A DNA stretch of 64,000 nucleotides from Paenibacillus xylanilyticus (GTDB lineage: Bacteria > Bacillota > Bacilli > Paenibacillales > Paenibacillaceae): positions 248,001 through 312,000 of the forward strand of contig NZ_JABMCB010000192.1 in assembly GCF_013359935.1 (NCBI RefSeq), read 5' to 3'. Positions 1 to 8,367 of this stretch are shown in pieces. How positions within the stretch are numbered: position 1 is the stretch's first letter; each line of letters opens with the position of its first letter. The notes under the pieces were generated by a model. It saw only the letters and a program-made list of their open reading frames with translations, was not told the DNA's origin and made no database searches. The position numbers and the translations under genes were made by a program.

Positions 1-1530
1 CGTGGGGTCAATCTGGCGAATAAAACGCAAAAAGAGATGGAAAGCATTCGCGGCCGTGACATCGGCATGATCTTTCAGGATCCCATGAGCTCTCTTAATC
101 CGACCATTAAAGTTGGAAAACAAATCTCGGAAAGCCTGATCAAGCATCAAAAGCTGTCCCGCAGGGAAGCGAAGAAGCAGGCCATTGCCATGCTCGAACT
201 GGTCGGCATATCGCAGAGCGAGGCACGTTATAATCAGTATCCGCACGAGTTCTCGGGAGGCATGCGTCAAAGGGTCATGATTGCCATTGCGCTCGCTTGT
301 CGTCCTGAGCTTCTTATTGCGGATGAACCAACGACTGCTCTGGACGTGACCATTCAGGCCCAGATTCTGAATCTGATGAAAGATATGCAGGAACAGCTGG
401 GGACTTCCATCATCCTGATTACACATGACCTGGGGGTCGTTGCCGGGATGTGTGACCGTGTTGTTGTCATGAAAGAAGGACAGATTGTGGAATACGGGAC
501 AACAGCCGAGATCTTTGCGAATCCGAAACACGAATATACATCCAGACTATTGAACGCCTTGCCGCGATTGGATGAGAAGAAGAAACCCAAGCCGGTTTCA
601 TTGGTCCCTAGGGATCTGCAGGACGATCAGCCCCTGCTTGAGGTGAAATCCTTGCGGCAGCATTTTAATCTCGGTAAAGGCAATACACTGAAGGCAGTGA
701 ATGATATCAGTTTTTATATCCGTCAAGGCGAGACACTGGGAGTCGTAGGAGAGTCTGGAAGCGGAAAATCCACGACAGGGCGTGCCATTTTGAGACTGCA
801 TGAGCCTACAGGTGGGGATGTTTTATTCAAAGGTGTACCGCTGAATCGTCTGTCTGCCTCGGAAATGAAAACGATGAGACGGCATATGCAGATCATCTTC
901 CAGGACCCCTATGCTTCGTTGAATCCGAAATTGAGAATTATGGACATTATCGGTGAAGCTCTTGATATTCACCAGCTGACCAAGAGTGCAGCGGAAAGAG
1001 AGAAGCGTGTGGAAGAACTGCTGGAGATGGTGGGTCTAGATCCATCACATGCCTTACGATACCCTCATGAGTTCTCCGGTGGTCAGAGACAAAGGATCGG
1101 CATTGCCCGGGCACTGGCTGTGGAACCTGAGTTCATTGTGTGCGATGAGCCGCTGTCTGCACTCGATGTGTCCATTCAGGCACAGATTGTACAGCTGCTT
1201 GAGGAATTGCAGCAGCGCCTTGGTCTGACCTATCTGTTTATTGCACACGACTTGTCCATGGTCAAACATATCAGTGATCGTGTCGCTGTGATGTACAACG
1301 GCAAAATTGTGGAGCTCGCTGAAAGTGAAGAGCTGTATTCCAATCCTCAGCATGCCTATACGAAGTCGCTTCTCTCGGCAATTCCGGTTCCTGATCCGGC
1401 TGTGGAAGCGAAGAAAAAACGGATTGTTTCAGAAGAAAGCGGCAGGGAGCAGCTTGCGGATCGTTACAATCTGGAGCAGTCCAAGTGGGTCGAGGTTACG
1501 GAAGGGCACTGGGTGGCTGTTTCGGGTTAG
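1..1530 (+). CDS. Oligopeptide ABC transporter, fused double ATP-binding protein (5' partial)
   Basis: Cytoplasmic ATPase that powers di/oligopeptide (or nickel/opine-type) uptake; two DppD/DppF-like nucleotide-binding domains lie in one chain. The frame is open from base 1, so the N-terminus and first Walker A lie outside the window. The visible first domain has the Q-loop (FQDPMSSLNP), signature FSGGMRQRV, Walker B LLIADEP and H-loop THD. The second domain is complete, with Walker A GESGSGKST, signature FSGGQRQR, Walker B FIVCDEP and an AHD H-loop. Each domain ends in the oligopeptide-specific C-terminal extension (AYTKSLLSAIPVPDP in the second). Fused two-domain versions occur in several Bacillales and in GsiA-like systems. 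Permease and binding-protein genes are presumably upstream. The exact substrate cannot be told. Confidence 0.93.
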   Translation, partial: RGVNLANKTQKEMESIRGRDIGMIFQDPMSSLNPTIKVGKQISESLIKHQKLSRREAKKQAIAMLELVGISQSEARYNQYPHEFSGGMRQRVMIAIALACRPELLIADEPTTALDVTIQAQILNLMKDMQEQLGTSIILITHDLGVVAGMCDRVVVMKEGQIVEYGTTAEIFANPKHEYTSRLLNALPRLDEKKKPKPVSLVPRDLQDDQPLLEVKSLRQHFNLGKGNTLKAVNDISFYIRQGETLGVVGESGSGKSTTGRAILRLHEPTGGDVLFKGVPLNRLSASEMKTMRRHMQIIFQDPYASLNPKLRIMDIIGEALDIHQLTKSAAEREKRVEELLEMVGLDPSHALRYPHEFSGGQRQRIGIARALAVEPEFIVCDEPLSALDVSIQAQIVQLLEELQQRLGLTYLFIAHDLSMVKHISDRVAVMYNGKIVELAESEELYSNPQHAYTKSLLSAIPVPDPAVEAKKKRIVSEESGREQLADRYNLEQSKWVEVTEGHWVAVSG

Positions 1531-1561
1531 AGTCGAATAACAGTACTGAATCATACTGGTA

Positions 1562-1611
1562 TAAAAAAGAACCCCGGCAATGATCTCTGCAAGATCAACT
1601 GCTCGGGGTTC
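1562..1611 (-). terminator. Intrinsic terminator of the 1648-2430 lipoprotein gene
   Basis: GAACCCCG at 1569-1576 pairs with CGGGGTTC at 1604-1611, and an inner stem TGATCT/AGATCA closes the loop. The A-run at 1563-1568 is a U-run on the minus strand, so it best terminates the leftward gene. It may also stop the ABC gene read from the left. Confidence 0.75.
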
Positions 1612-1647
1612 AATCATGTGAAGTGCTCATTTACTTAAACGAACTGC

Positions 1648-2430
1648 TTATTTAAATTGTACGGATTTCTTGATGTTGTCGATTTCGGCTTTGCTTGCAT
1701 CATCCAAATAAGTGAAGATGAAGTTGAATGCATAACCGTCAATAATGGTGCTGTAGTAATCTTGCGTGATGGTTGTTCCGTCACCAGCATCCATCGTGAT
1801 TTGCATAACATCCATCTCTTTTCCGCCGATGGTTTCGGTTGTGATTTCTTTATAATCATAAGGGAACTGGCTGTCGACCATGAATTTCTTGGTTGCTTCC
1901 AGATAGTCTTTACCTGTACGAATACCTTGCAGCAGGCTGACTTTTTCAGCAATGGCCATAGCGGAAGGACCAACTTCCTGACCACCCAGCGGCAATTCGG
2001 AAGCCATCAACAGGTTCAATGTTTTGGCTTGGGACAGTTCAAGCTGTTTTTTCTTCGTATCGTCGTCGCCGGCAATGGCATCAGAAGAAGCACTTGTCAG
2101 CTCGTTCATTCCTTCTGCATCCTGGAACTCCCATTCTTCAGGGAATTTCAAGGATACGCCGAAGTAGTCATTCGTGTAGGAACCTTTTTCGGTTGTACCC
2201 AGTTCAACATTTTGGGAATTATCTTCTTCATCCGCTGCTGGTTCTGTAGACGCTTCCGTGTTTTCTTTATCCTCAGTCTTCGTTGCATCCGTGTCCGCAG
2301 CGGCAGCCGTTTCTGTCTTGGTGGTGTCTTCCGTTTGTGCGTTGTTATCTGCCTTGTCACCGCAAGCGGCTGCAACCAGCATAACCATGATTAACATTGC
2401 AAATAGTGATGTTCTTTTTGTGATAGACAT
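1648..2430 (-). CDS. Secreted lipoprotein with PsbP/DcrB-like C-terminal half
   Basis: Predicted 260-residue lipoprotein of unknown role on the outer face of the membrane. The ATG at 2430 is chosen because AGGAGGG sits just upstream; the longer frame to 2499 has no ribosome site. The N-terminus MSITKRTSLFAMLIM leads to lipobox VAAAC. An acidic, Thr/Glu/Ala-rich linker follows (about residues 25-75). A globular region then begins YTNDYFGVSLKFPEEWEF, which resembles the PsbP/DcrB fold seen in many Gram-positive lipoproteins. It lies 112 bp downstream of the SUFU-LuxR operon on the same strand, so co-regulation is possible but not shown. The fold assignment is tentative. Confidence 0.8.
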   Translation of the reverse strand: MSITKRTSLFAMLIMVMLVAAACGDKADNNAQTEDTTKTETAAAADTDATKTEDKENTEASTEPAADEEDNSQNVELGTTEKGSYTNDYFGVSLKFPEEWEFQDAEGMNELTSASSDAIAGDDDTKKKQLELSQAKTLNLLMASELPLGGQEVGPSAMAIAEKVSLLQGIRTGKDYLEATKKFMVDSQFPYDYKEITTETIGGKEMDVMQITMDAGDGTTITQDYYSTIIDGYAFNFIFTYLDDASKAEIDNIKKSVQFK

Positions 2431-2542
2431 AAAACCCTCCTGAAATAAATGTGTGTGTGTTCTCTCTCTGTAATGTTGCGTACAATAAAATTGTAGCACA
2501 AGCGTTCTTCTTTACCACCTATAGGAAACTATAGGGGTTCCT

Positions 2543-3304
2543 CTATAAATAAGACAATCGGCTCGCAATTGAAACAGCTTCTGTACTTGATTGCACACCT
2601 AATTTGTTGAAGATCACTTTTTTGTGATGATTTACAGTACATTCTTTGATTTTTAGCTTCAAAGCAATGGCCTTGACGGTTAACCCTTTTGAGATCATCT
2701 CAAGGATGGTTAACTGGCGCTCGGTGAACTCCACGGATGGTTTCTGAGAAGGAGCTGCGCACATCAGGCTCTGGTAGCTGTTCTGCATATGGGCAGGAAT
2801 AAGCTTGGCGATGGCAATCAATTCGCTCTGCATGTCTGCGTTAATAGTGGACACATCCAGATAGCCTGAATGGTGAAGTCCAACAGACAAGGGCGTGGCG
2901 TAACAGTGCCATTGTTGAAAAAGCGGGCTCTCATGCTGCTCTGGCGGCAGCAATACCGGTTCATTCTTTTCCATCGTTGCCGATATGGCATTGACTCCGC
3001 AGCTCTGCGCAGTGAAAACCATGCCTGGACGGATCGGTGACAGCTTCACTTCATCCTCCAGATCAAGGCTGTAATCCATGGCAAGCAGCACGCCATCCGC
3101 GTCCGTGAGCAGAAACAGATAGGTGCTGGATAGATTCTCCCGGATGTCCGAGAGACTCCGCTGGAAGGCGCTGATTAGAAAATGATTGATTTTGCGCAAT
3201 CTTTCCAGGCTGGTTCTGGAGATGTATTTAATATGTGCGATGCTGGGTTTAGGTGTCCTGATGTCGGACCAATGTTCCAGCAAGGCAGATGTACTGACAG
3301 ACAT
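2543..3304 (-). CDS. LuxR/GerE-type transcriptional regulator with N-terminal sensor domain
   Basis: A 253-residue DNA-binding regulator. The C-terminal region (about 190-253) is a LuxR/GerE helix-turn-helix: FTERQLTILEMISKGLTVKAIA followed by CTVNHHKKVIFNKLG. The N-terminal two thirds resemble the GAF-like input region of AcoR-type activators (LLTDADGVLLAMDYS, then a stretch around AQSCGVNAIS), so a small-molecule signal is likely; the ligand is unknown. No phospho-receiver domain is present, so this is not a classical response regulator. A near-perfect AAGGAGG precedes ATG 3304. It starts 17 bp after the SUFU gene stop, so the two form an operon. Confidence 0.85.
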   Translation of the reverse strand: MSVSTSALLEHWSDIRTPKPSIAHIKYISRTSLERLRKINHFLISAFQRSLSDIRENLSSTYLFLLTDADGVLLAMDYSLDLEDEVKLSPIRPGMVFTAQSCGVNAISATMEKNEPVLLPPEQHESPLFQQWHCYATPLSVGLHHSGYLDVSTINADMQSELIAIAKLIPAHMQNSYQSLMCAAPSQKPSVEFTERQLTILEMISKGLTVKAIALKLKIKECTVNHHKKVIFNKLGVQSSTEAVSIASRLSYL

Positions 3305-3321
3305 GGTTTACCTCCTTACGA

Positions 3322-4386
3322 TTAACCTATCGTTTCTACGACTTGACCTTCCTGGTCAGTAATTTCGGTTCGGACAATCCGGAAAAGCATGCCGCGAAGT
3401 GATGGAATCTCGAACGTCATTTCCGAAGGTTTCAGATTTGCTGCAAGTTCGTTGACCGCCTCCGCATTCACTGTTACGGTAACTTGATTTTCTTCCTCAT
3501 GAAAAGAGGGGGTTTCCCCGGCCTCGAAGGTGACGTTTACACCTGAACCGATGAGTGATAACGGAGCACCTTTTGCAATACGGCTGCGCAGTATTTTTCC
3601 GATCAGAACAGCCTGCTTGGCTCCAAACTGAAGTTCGGCTGGAACGTTTTTTTGCAGCATTCTTTTGCGAGAGGGCGTCCAAGCCAGTTGTTGTATGAAT
3701 AAAAAGGCCGTGCTGGACCCTTCAAGCTCAATTCCACGCTGTACCGCCTGTGCCACCGAAGGAATATCCACATAGGAATTACGCATGAGATCCGTAACAT
3801 ATTTGGGCATAAATGCTTCGCATGCACGAAGGAATCCACGTGTGTTCCACGTCTGCATCATTTCCATTTCCCGACCGGTAATACCAACCATTTGAATGAA
3901 ATCCACTGTGCCATTAGGAGTGGACAGCTGTTCCAGGTCCGGATCTTCCATGAAGGAAAGGGCAGTTAGCAGCGTATCTGAGCCCAGACAGATCGGTCCA
4001 TTGGCATCCAAGTAGTCACCTGCGCGAAATACGTTTCCACTATTAAAGACATAACGCCCCATATTCTGTAACAAGTTAAGGGCCCATGCGGGCGGTTCGG
4101 TTTCATCTTCTGTTCGGGTCAGACGAAATGTCAGTTCGAATCCATATCCGCTGTGCGCCGGATCATTGGTTTCTTTGTCATACAGCTCGGAAAAACCGTA
4201 CGTAACAAAGTGCCAGTGAGGCGTTGGGTGTTCCACTTTATAGGCACTGATTCCATCCAGAGGGTCAGGTCCTCCGAGTGCATAAGGGATGGCCGTGCCA
4301 TAATGTTTAGGTTCCTGTTCCCCGTAAAGTTCACTAAATGCTGTATCAATTGCATCCCAGCCGGCTGTGCTTGCTTCATCAGTCAT
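3322..4386 (-). CDS. Suppressor-of-fused (SUFU) domain protein
   Basis: A 354-residue cytoplasmic protein with the bacterial SUFU domain in its N-terminal half. Hallmarks are PHWHFVTYGFSELY (about 55-70), the GYGFELTFRL strand and PAWALNLLQNMGRYVF, then FIQMVGITGREMEMMQTWN. In animals SUFU regulates Hedgehog signalling. In bacteria the family is best known as an immunity protein of polymorphic toxin systems, but many stand alone with no known function. The C-terminal 130 residues are a less conserved extension. ATG 4386 is chosen for its GAAGGAGG site; the upstream in-frame start at 4419 has none. It is first gene of an operon with the LuxR regulator. No toxin gene is adjacent. Confidence 0.85.
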   Translation of the reverse strand: MTDEASTAGWDAIDTAFSELYGEQEPKHYGTAIPYALGGPDPLDGISAYKVEHPTPHWHFVTYGFSELYDKETNDPAHSGYGFELTFRLTRTEDETEPPAWALNLLQNMGRYVFNSGNVFRAGDYLDANGPICLGSDTLLTALSFMEDPDLEQLSTPNGTVDFIQMVGITGREMEMMQTWNTRGFLRACEAFMPKYVTDLMRNSYVDIPSVAQAVQRGIELEGSSTAFLFIQQLAWTPSRKRMLQKNVPAELQFGAKQAVLIGKILRSRIAKGAPLSLIGSGVNVTFEAGETPSFHEEENQVTVTVNAEAVNELAANLKPSEMTFEIPSLRGMLFRIVRTEITDQEGQVVETIG

Positions 4387-4533
4387 AATGGGTTCCTCCT
4401 TCACTATCCAATCTCCCAAAAAACATTTAAAATTAAGTTTACCTTTCTCAGGTATCGTTTCAAGCGGCTTTAGGCTGAATTATGTCAGATAGGACTTCGG
4501 GGTATTAAACCGCATTTCAGGGAGGTAATTTAC

Positions 4534-4827
4534 ATGAGTATGAAAGATATCTTTCTTGCCGAATTCAAGCAGGAGAGTTGGGACTCATCTGTTGTGAGCT
4601 TTGCAGATCGCTTGCTGCAGAATGATCCGAAACTGGTGGAAAGTGCGAGGCAGCAGGGAATTCCGGCAGACATAAGCCACGTGCTTCTATGCGAAATGGG
4701 GGAGTGTGCACTGGACTGGATGAGCAAAGATGTGCCAGCTTTAGGCGACCAAAGTCCTGCAAGCTTTCTGGGTCTCGCAGGTGGTGGAAATGCATTAAGG
4801 GCAGCCATTATGCGTATGCCGCGTTGA
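4534..4827 (+). CDS. Small protein with Xre/MbcA/ParS toxin-binding-like domain, no partner
   Basis: A 97-residue protein with a good GGGAGG site before ATG 4534. Its C-terminal half, ALDWMSKDVPALGDQSP then FLGL, matches the pattern of the antitoxin C-terminal domain formerly DUF2384 (alanine-rich helix, W, P-A-L-G, S/T-P). In type II toxin-antitoxin systems that domain binds a RES toxin. No RES-toxin gene and no recognisable N-terminal DNA-binding HTH is present here, so it may be an orphan or have taken another role. It stands alone between the divergent SUFU operon and the bgl locus. Similarity was judged by eye and is moderate. Confidence 0.65.
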   Translation: MSMKDIFLAEFKQESWDSSVVSFADRLLQNDPKLVESARQQGIPADISHVLLCEMGECALDWMSKDVPALGDQSPASFLGLAGGGNALRAAIMRMPR

Positions 4828-4885
4828 AGTTCTTCTATATATAATAAGCCTGTTGCATACTAAAGTTGATTTTGAAAAACAGATA

Positions 4886-4898
4886 TGTTACGCTTACA
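4886..4898 (+). promoter_or_regulatory. Weak cre-like (CcpA) site upstream of the bgl locus
   Basis: The reverse complement reads TGTAAGCGTAACA, close to the CcpA consensus TGWAANCGNTNWCA but one base short in the right half. It overlaps a poor promoter candidate (TTGAAA at 4872). Carbon repression would be expected for a beta-glucoside locus, but the match is weak. Confidence 0.3.
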
Positions 4899-4939
4899 TC
4901 ACTGAGGAAAACAACAGAATAATCAATACATCGTTTGAT

Positions 4940-4968
4940 GGATTGTTACTGCGAAGACAGGCAAAACC
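4940..4968 (+). promoter_or_regulatory. RAT antiterminator target 1 (LicT/BglG family)
   Basis: A 29-nt ribonucleic antiterminator motif beginning GGATTGTTACTG and ending AGGCAAAACC. It matches the LicT/BglG RAT consensus and overlaps the left arm of the terminator at 4963-5034. LicT bound here should block terminator folding and let transcription enter the 5178 gene. Confidence 0.92.
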
Positions 4969-5034
4969 TAAACTGATGGTGAAATGAAAGCTCCTTTTTT
5001 GGGCGCTATTTTACCTTGAGTTTAGGTTTTTCTT
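4963..5034 (+). terminator. RAT-controlled leader terminator of the first GH1 gene
   Basis: AAAACCTAAACT (4963-4974) pairs with AGTTTAGGTTTT (5019-5030), followed by a T-rich run. The left arm shares its first six bases with the RAT, so RAT hairpin and terminator are mutually exclusive. Confidence 0.88.
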
Positions 5035-5177
5035 GTTTTCTGGCCTGTTTTGGGTCAATGGATCAGGAACAACCTCAACGAGATTTACTGATTATCGTGT
5101 GGGTTTGCTCGAAACAGGACATTCTATCTTTCTGACTTGTCATTACCAAATAAATTGTTGAAAAGAGGTTGTTGTTC

Positions 5178-6635
5178 ATGACCACAGCAAAAAAAGGATT
5201 CCCCGAAAACTTCCTGTGGGGTGGCGCTACAGCGGCCAACCAATTGGAAGGTGCATTCGATAAGGACGGCAAAGGACTCTCCACAGCAGATATGATTGCG
5301 CATGTTCCAAAAGAGAAGCGTACAGGCGGGCATGCCATGGAAATTTCCTCATCCCGAATCGAAGAAATTCTGTCAGGCAAAATCGAAGAGCGTTTCCCTA
5401 AACGTTTCGGTATTGATTTCTACCATCGTTTCAAGGAAGATATCGCCTTGTTTGCCGAAATGGGCTTCAAAGTATTCCGTTTGTCCATTCACTGGGCTCG
5501 TATTTTCCCGAACGGTTACGATCAGGAGCCGAACGAAGCAGGTCTGAAATTCTATGACGAAGTCTTCGACGAACTGTTGAAATACGGCATTGAGCCGCTG
5601 GTTACCTTGTCTCACTACGAGACTCCGCTCGGTCTGACACAGAAATACAATGGCTGGGCTGGCCGTGAAGTCATTCAACACTATGTGAGATATGCAGAGA
5701 CGGTATTCAACCGTTATAAAAACAAAGTGAAATACTGGCTGACTTTCAATGAAATCAACGTAATGCTATTCAGCCCGTACACTGGCGGCGGCATTCTGAT
5801 CGATAAAGTGGACAACCAACTGCAAACGACCTATCAAGCATTGCATCACCAATTTGTAGCAAGTGCCATGGTAACGAAGCTTGCGCATGAGATTATTCCT
5901 GGTTCCCAAGTGGGCTGTATGCTCGCCCGCATGGAGACGTATCCGGCGACTTGTAACCCGGTAGATGTTCGTCTGGCTCAACACGAGAATCAGATTAACC
6001 TCTTCTTCACAGACATGCATGCTCGTGGTAAATACCCGAACTACATGGGCCGTTATTTCGAAGAGAATAACGTTGTAATTCACAAGGAGCCAGGTGATGA
6101 CGAAATCCTGCTCAACAACACCGTGGATTTCATCTCCTTCAGTTACTACATGTCTGTGACCAAATCAGCTTCTGCTGACCTGGAAGAAACAACAGGGAAC
6201 CTGACTGGCGGCGTGAAAAACCCTTATCTCGAAGCCTCCGACTGGGGTTGGGAGATCGACCCAATCGGATTGCGCATAACGCTGAACAACTTCTGGGATC
6301 GTTATCAAAAACCACTTTTCATCGTTGAAAATGGACTTGGAGCCTATGACAAGGTAGAGGAAGATGGTTCGATCCATGACTCCTACCGTGTGGATTACCT
6401 GAAAAAACACATTGAGCAAATGAAGGAAGCCATAAAGGATGGTGTGGATCTGATCGGATTCACGGCTTGGGGTCCAATTGACCTCGTGAGCATGTCCACT
6501 TCCGAAATGTCCAAACGTTATGGCTTCATCTATGTGGATCTAGATGACGAAGGTAACGGAACGCTTGAACGTTCGAAGAAAGATTCATTTGACTGGTACA
6601 AAAACGTAATTGCAAGCAATGGTGAGCAGCTGTAA
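5178..6635 (+). CDS. bglH: 6-phospho-beta-glucosidase (GH1)
   Basis: A cytoplasmic glycosidase of 485 residues that hydrolyses phosphorylated aryl-beta-glucosides or cellobiose made by the PTS, giving glucose-6-phosphate and aglycone. The GH1 start is FPENFLWGGATAANQLEGA. The acid/base glutamate is E192 in TFNEIN and the nucleophile is E384 in FIVENGLGA. Length is typical for the family. ATG 5178 is chosen because AAAAGAGG lies 9 bp upstream; the TTG at 5169 abuts that site. It sits behind RAT 1 and its leader terminator, so expression needs LicT. A 75-bp gap without a clear terminator leads to the second GH1 gene. Confidence 0.93.
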   Translation: MTTAKKGFPENFLWGGATAANQLEGAFDKDGKGLSTADMIAHVPKEKRTGGHAMEISSSRIEEILSGKIEERFPKRFGIDFYHRFKEDIALFAEMGFKVFRLSIHWARIFPNGYDQEPNEAGLKFYDEVFDELLKYGIEPLVTLSHYETPLGLTQKYNGWAGREVIQHYVRYAETVFNRYKNKVKYWLTFNEINVMLFSPYTGGGILIDKVDNQLQTTYQALHHQFVASAMVTKLAHEIIPGSQVGCMLARMETYPATCNPVDVRLAQHENQINLFFTDMHARGKYPNYMGRYFEENNVVIHKEPGDDEILLNNTVDFISFSYYMSVTKSASADLEETTGNLTGGVKNPYLEASDWGWEIDPIGLRITLNNFWDRYQKPLFIVENGLGAYDKVEEDGSIHDSYRVDYLKKHIEQMKEAIKDGVDLIGFTAWGPIDLVSMSTSEMSKRYGFIYVDLDDEGNGTLERSKKDSFDWYKNVIASNGEQL

Positions 6636-6710
6636 TTCGGGCCTGATTCGGATAGCACGATCGCTTTTGACAAAGAATGAAAAGATGACGATAAGAGAGG
6701 AATGATTGAG

Positions 6711-8135
6711 ATGACAACACCATTTCCGAAGGACTTTCTGTGGGGCGGCGCTGTAGCTGCCAACCAGCTTGAAGGAGCTTATAATACAGATGGTAAGGGC
6801 TTGTCTGTTCAAGATGTAATGCCGCACGGGATTACAACGCCGAGAACGGAAGGACCGACTGAAGATAATCTGAAACTGATTGGTATCGATTTCTACAACC
6901 GTTACAAAGAGGACGTTAAACTGTTTGCCGAAATGGGCTTTAAAGTGTTCCGTACTTCTATTGCCTGGTCACGGATCTTCCCTAAAGGGGACGAGCTTGA
7001 GCCGAACGAGAAAGGTCTGCAATTCTATGATGATCTGTTCGATGAGTGCCACAAATACGGGATTGAACCACTTGTAACGATCTCTCACTATGAGACACCG
7101 CTGCATCTGTCCAAAACGTATGACGGCTGGGTTAACCGTAAAATGATCGAGTTCTACGAGCGTTATGTAACGGTCCTGTTTAATCGCTTCAAAGGTAAAG
7201 TGAAATACTGGTTGACCTTTAATGAAATCAACTCCATTTTGGAGGAGCCATTCATGAGCGGCGGGATCTACACGCCGAAAGACCAGTTGTCCAAGCAGGA
7301 TCTGTATCAGGCAATTCACCATGAGTTGGTAGCAAGTGCACTCGCTGTCAAACTGGGTCATGAAATTATGCCGGAAGCCAAAATCGGCTGTATGGTACTG
7401 AGCATGCCTACGTATCCGCTGACTCCTAATCCGGATGATGTGGTTGCAGCGATGCATGCAGAACAGCGCAATGATATTTTTGCCGATATTCACGCACGTG
7501 GTTATTATCCAAAATACATTAATCGTTAGTTCAAAGCGAACAATATCAATATCAAGTTTGAAGACGGCGATGCAGAAATTCTGAAGCATACGGTAGACTT
7601 TATCTCGTTCAGTTACTATGTAAGTCTCTGTGAGACAGCTGATCCGGAGAAACGCGTTGAAGGCAAAGGGAACCTGTTTGCAGGGGTACAAAACCCTTAC
7701 CTGAAAGCGAGCGAATGGGGCTGGCAGATTGACCCGCAAGGTCTTCGTGTAACGCTGAATAAATACTGGGATCGATATCAAAAACCGTTGTTTATCGTCG
7801 AGAACGGACTGGGTGCTGTGGATGAATTGATCACAGATGAGAACGGCAACAAAACGGTGAACGACGATTACCGTATTCAATATCTGAATGATCACCTGGT
7901 GCAGGTTGGTGAAGCGCTTGAAGATGGTGTCGAAGTTATGGGATACACTTCATGGGGCTGTATCGATCTGGTCAGCGCATCAACTGCAGAGATGAAGAAA
8001 CGCTACGGGTTTATCTACGTGGATCGCAACAACGACGGAACTGGTTCTCTGGAACGATATAAGAAAAAATCATTCCATTGGTACAAAGAAGTCATTAGTA
8101 CAAATGGTGCGAGTTTGAAGGGTGTTAACGAATAA
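6711..8135 (+). pseudogene. Second 6-phospho-beta-glucosidase (GH1), interrupted by an amber stop
   Basis: A paralogue of the upstream enzyme; 474 codons if read through. A single in-frame TAG at 7527-7529 falls where the intact copy has tyrosine (INR-stop-FKANN here, GRYFEENN there), so one base change from TAT or TAC explains it. Downstream the frame is fully intact to TAA 8135. The acid/base glutamate (TFNEIN, E172) lies before the stop; the nucleophile (FIVENGLGA) lies after it. The 272-residue truncated product therefore cannot be an active retaining glycosidase. ATG 6711 is preferred over 6702 because AGAGAGG ends at 6700. It could be a recent nonsense mutation, a sequence error, or be rescued by a suppressor. 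Confidence 0.88.
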
Positions 8136-8189
8136 TAGTGGTTCAAAAGGCATGGTTGACAAGCATATTCTCGTGTCGTAATTAGTCAC

Positions 8190-8203
8190 ATTAACCGCTT
8201 TCA
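8190..8203 (-). promoter_or_regulatory. cre-like site upstream of licT
   Basis: The minus strand reads TGAAAGCGGTTAAT, agreeing with the CcpA consensus in 12 of 14 positions. It lies 8 bp upstream of the -35 at 8212, a plausible position for CcpA control. Inferred from sequence only. Confidence 0.5.
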
Positions 8204-8211
8204 CAAAAACA

Positions 8212-8240
8212 TTGTCATATGGATGATTATATGGTAAGAT
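8212..8240 (+). promoter_or_regulatory. Probable SigA promoter of licT
   Basis: TTGTCA (8212-8217), a 17-bp spacer, then TAAGAT (8235-8240). The predicted transcript starts about 15-20 nt before the second RAT, so the antiterminator gene has its own promoter and its own RAT. Confidence 0.6.
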
Positions 8241-8263
8241 GGGCCTAAGGCTAATGAATAACT

Positions 8264-8292
8264 GGATTGTTACTGTTCAATCAGGCAAAACC
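8264..8292 (+). promoter_or_regulatory. RAT antiterminator target 2, in the licT leader
   Basis: A 29-nt motif beginning GGATTGTTACTG and ending AGGCAAAACC, aligned base for base with RAT 1 except in the loop. It overlaps the terminator at 8283-8335, which implies that LicT controls its own synthesis. Confidence 0.92.
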
Positions 8293-8335
8293 AGAAGCAG
8301 GGCATATTTCGTGACCTGCTTTGGTTTTGCCTTTT
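8283..8335 (+). terminator. RAT-controlled leader terminator of licT
   Basis: AGGCAAAACC continuing to GCAGG (8283-8301) pairs with CCTGC to TTTTGCCT (8315-8332) with a single bulge, followed by TTT. The left arm overlaps RAT 2. Confidence 0.88.
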
Positions 8336-8367
8336 ACTACTTTGACGGTGCAAGGTGATGTGAAGAA

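Noticed and set aside
1657..2394. A 245-codon plus-strand frame opposite the lipoprotein
   Set aside because: It is a mirror of the lipoprotein gene (Cys/Phe/Arg-rich), with no ribosome site; the minus-strand frame has signal peptide and lipobox.
7527..7529. Pyrrolysine or selenocysteine recoding of the amber codon in the second GH1 gene
   Set aside because: TAG is not the selenocysteine codon, the paralogue has Tyr here, and nothing in the window supports pyrrolysine machinery.
6969..7895. A 308-codon frame on the minus strand within the second GH1 gene
   Set aside because: It is antisense to a clear glycosidase, has no ribosome site and a non-protein-like His/Arg/Phe-rich composition.
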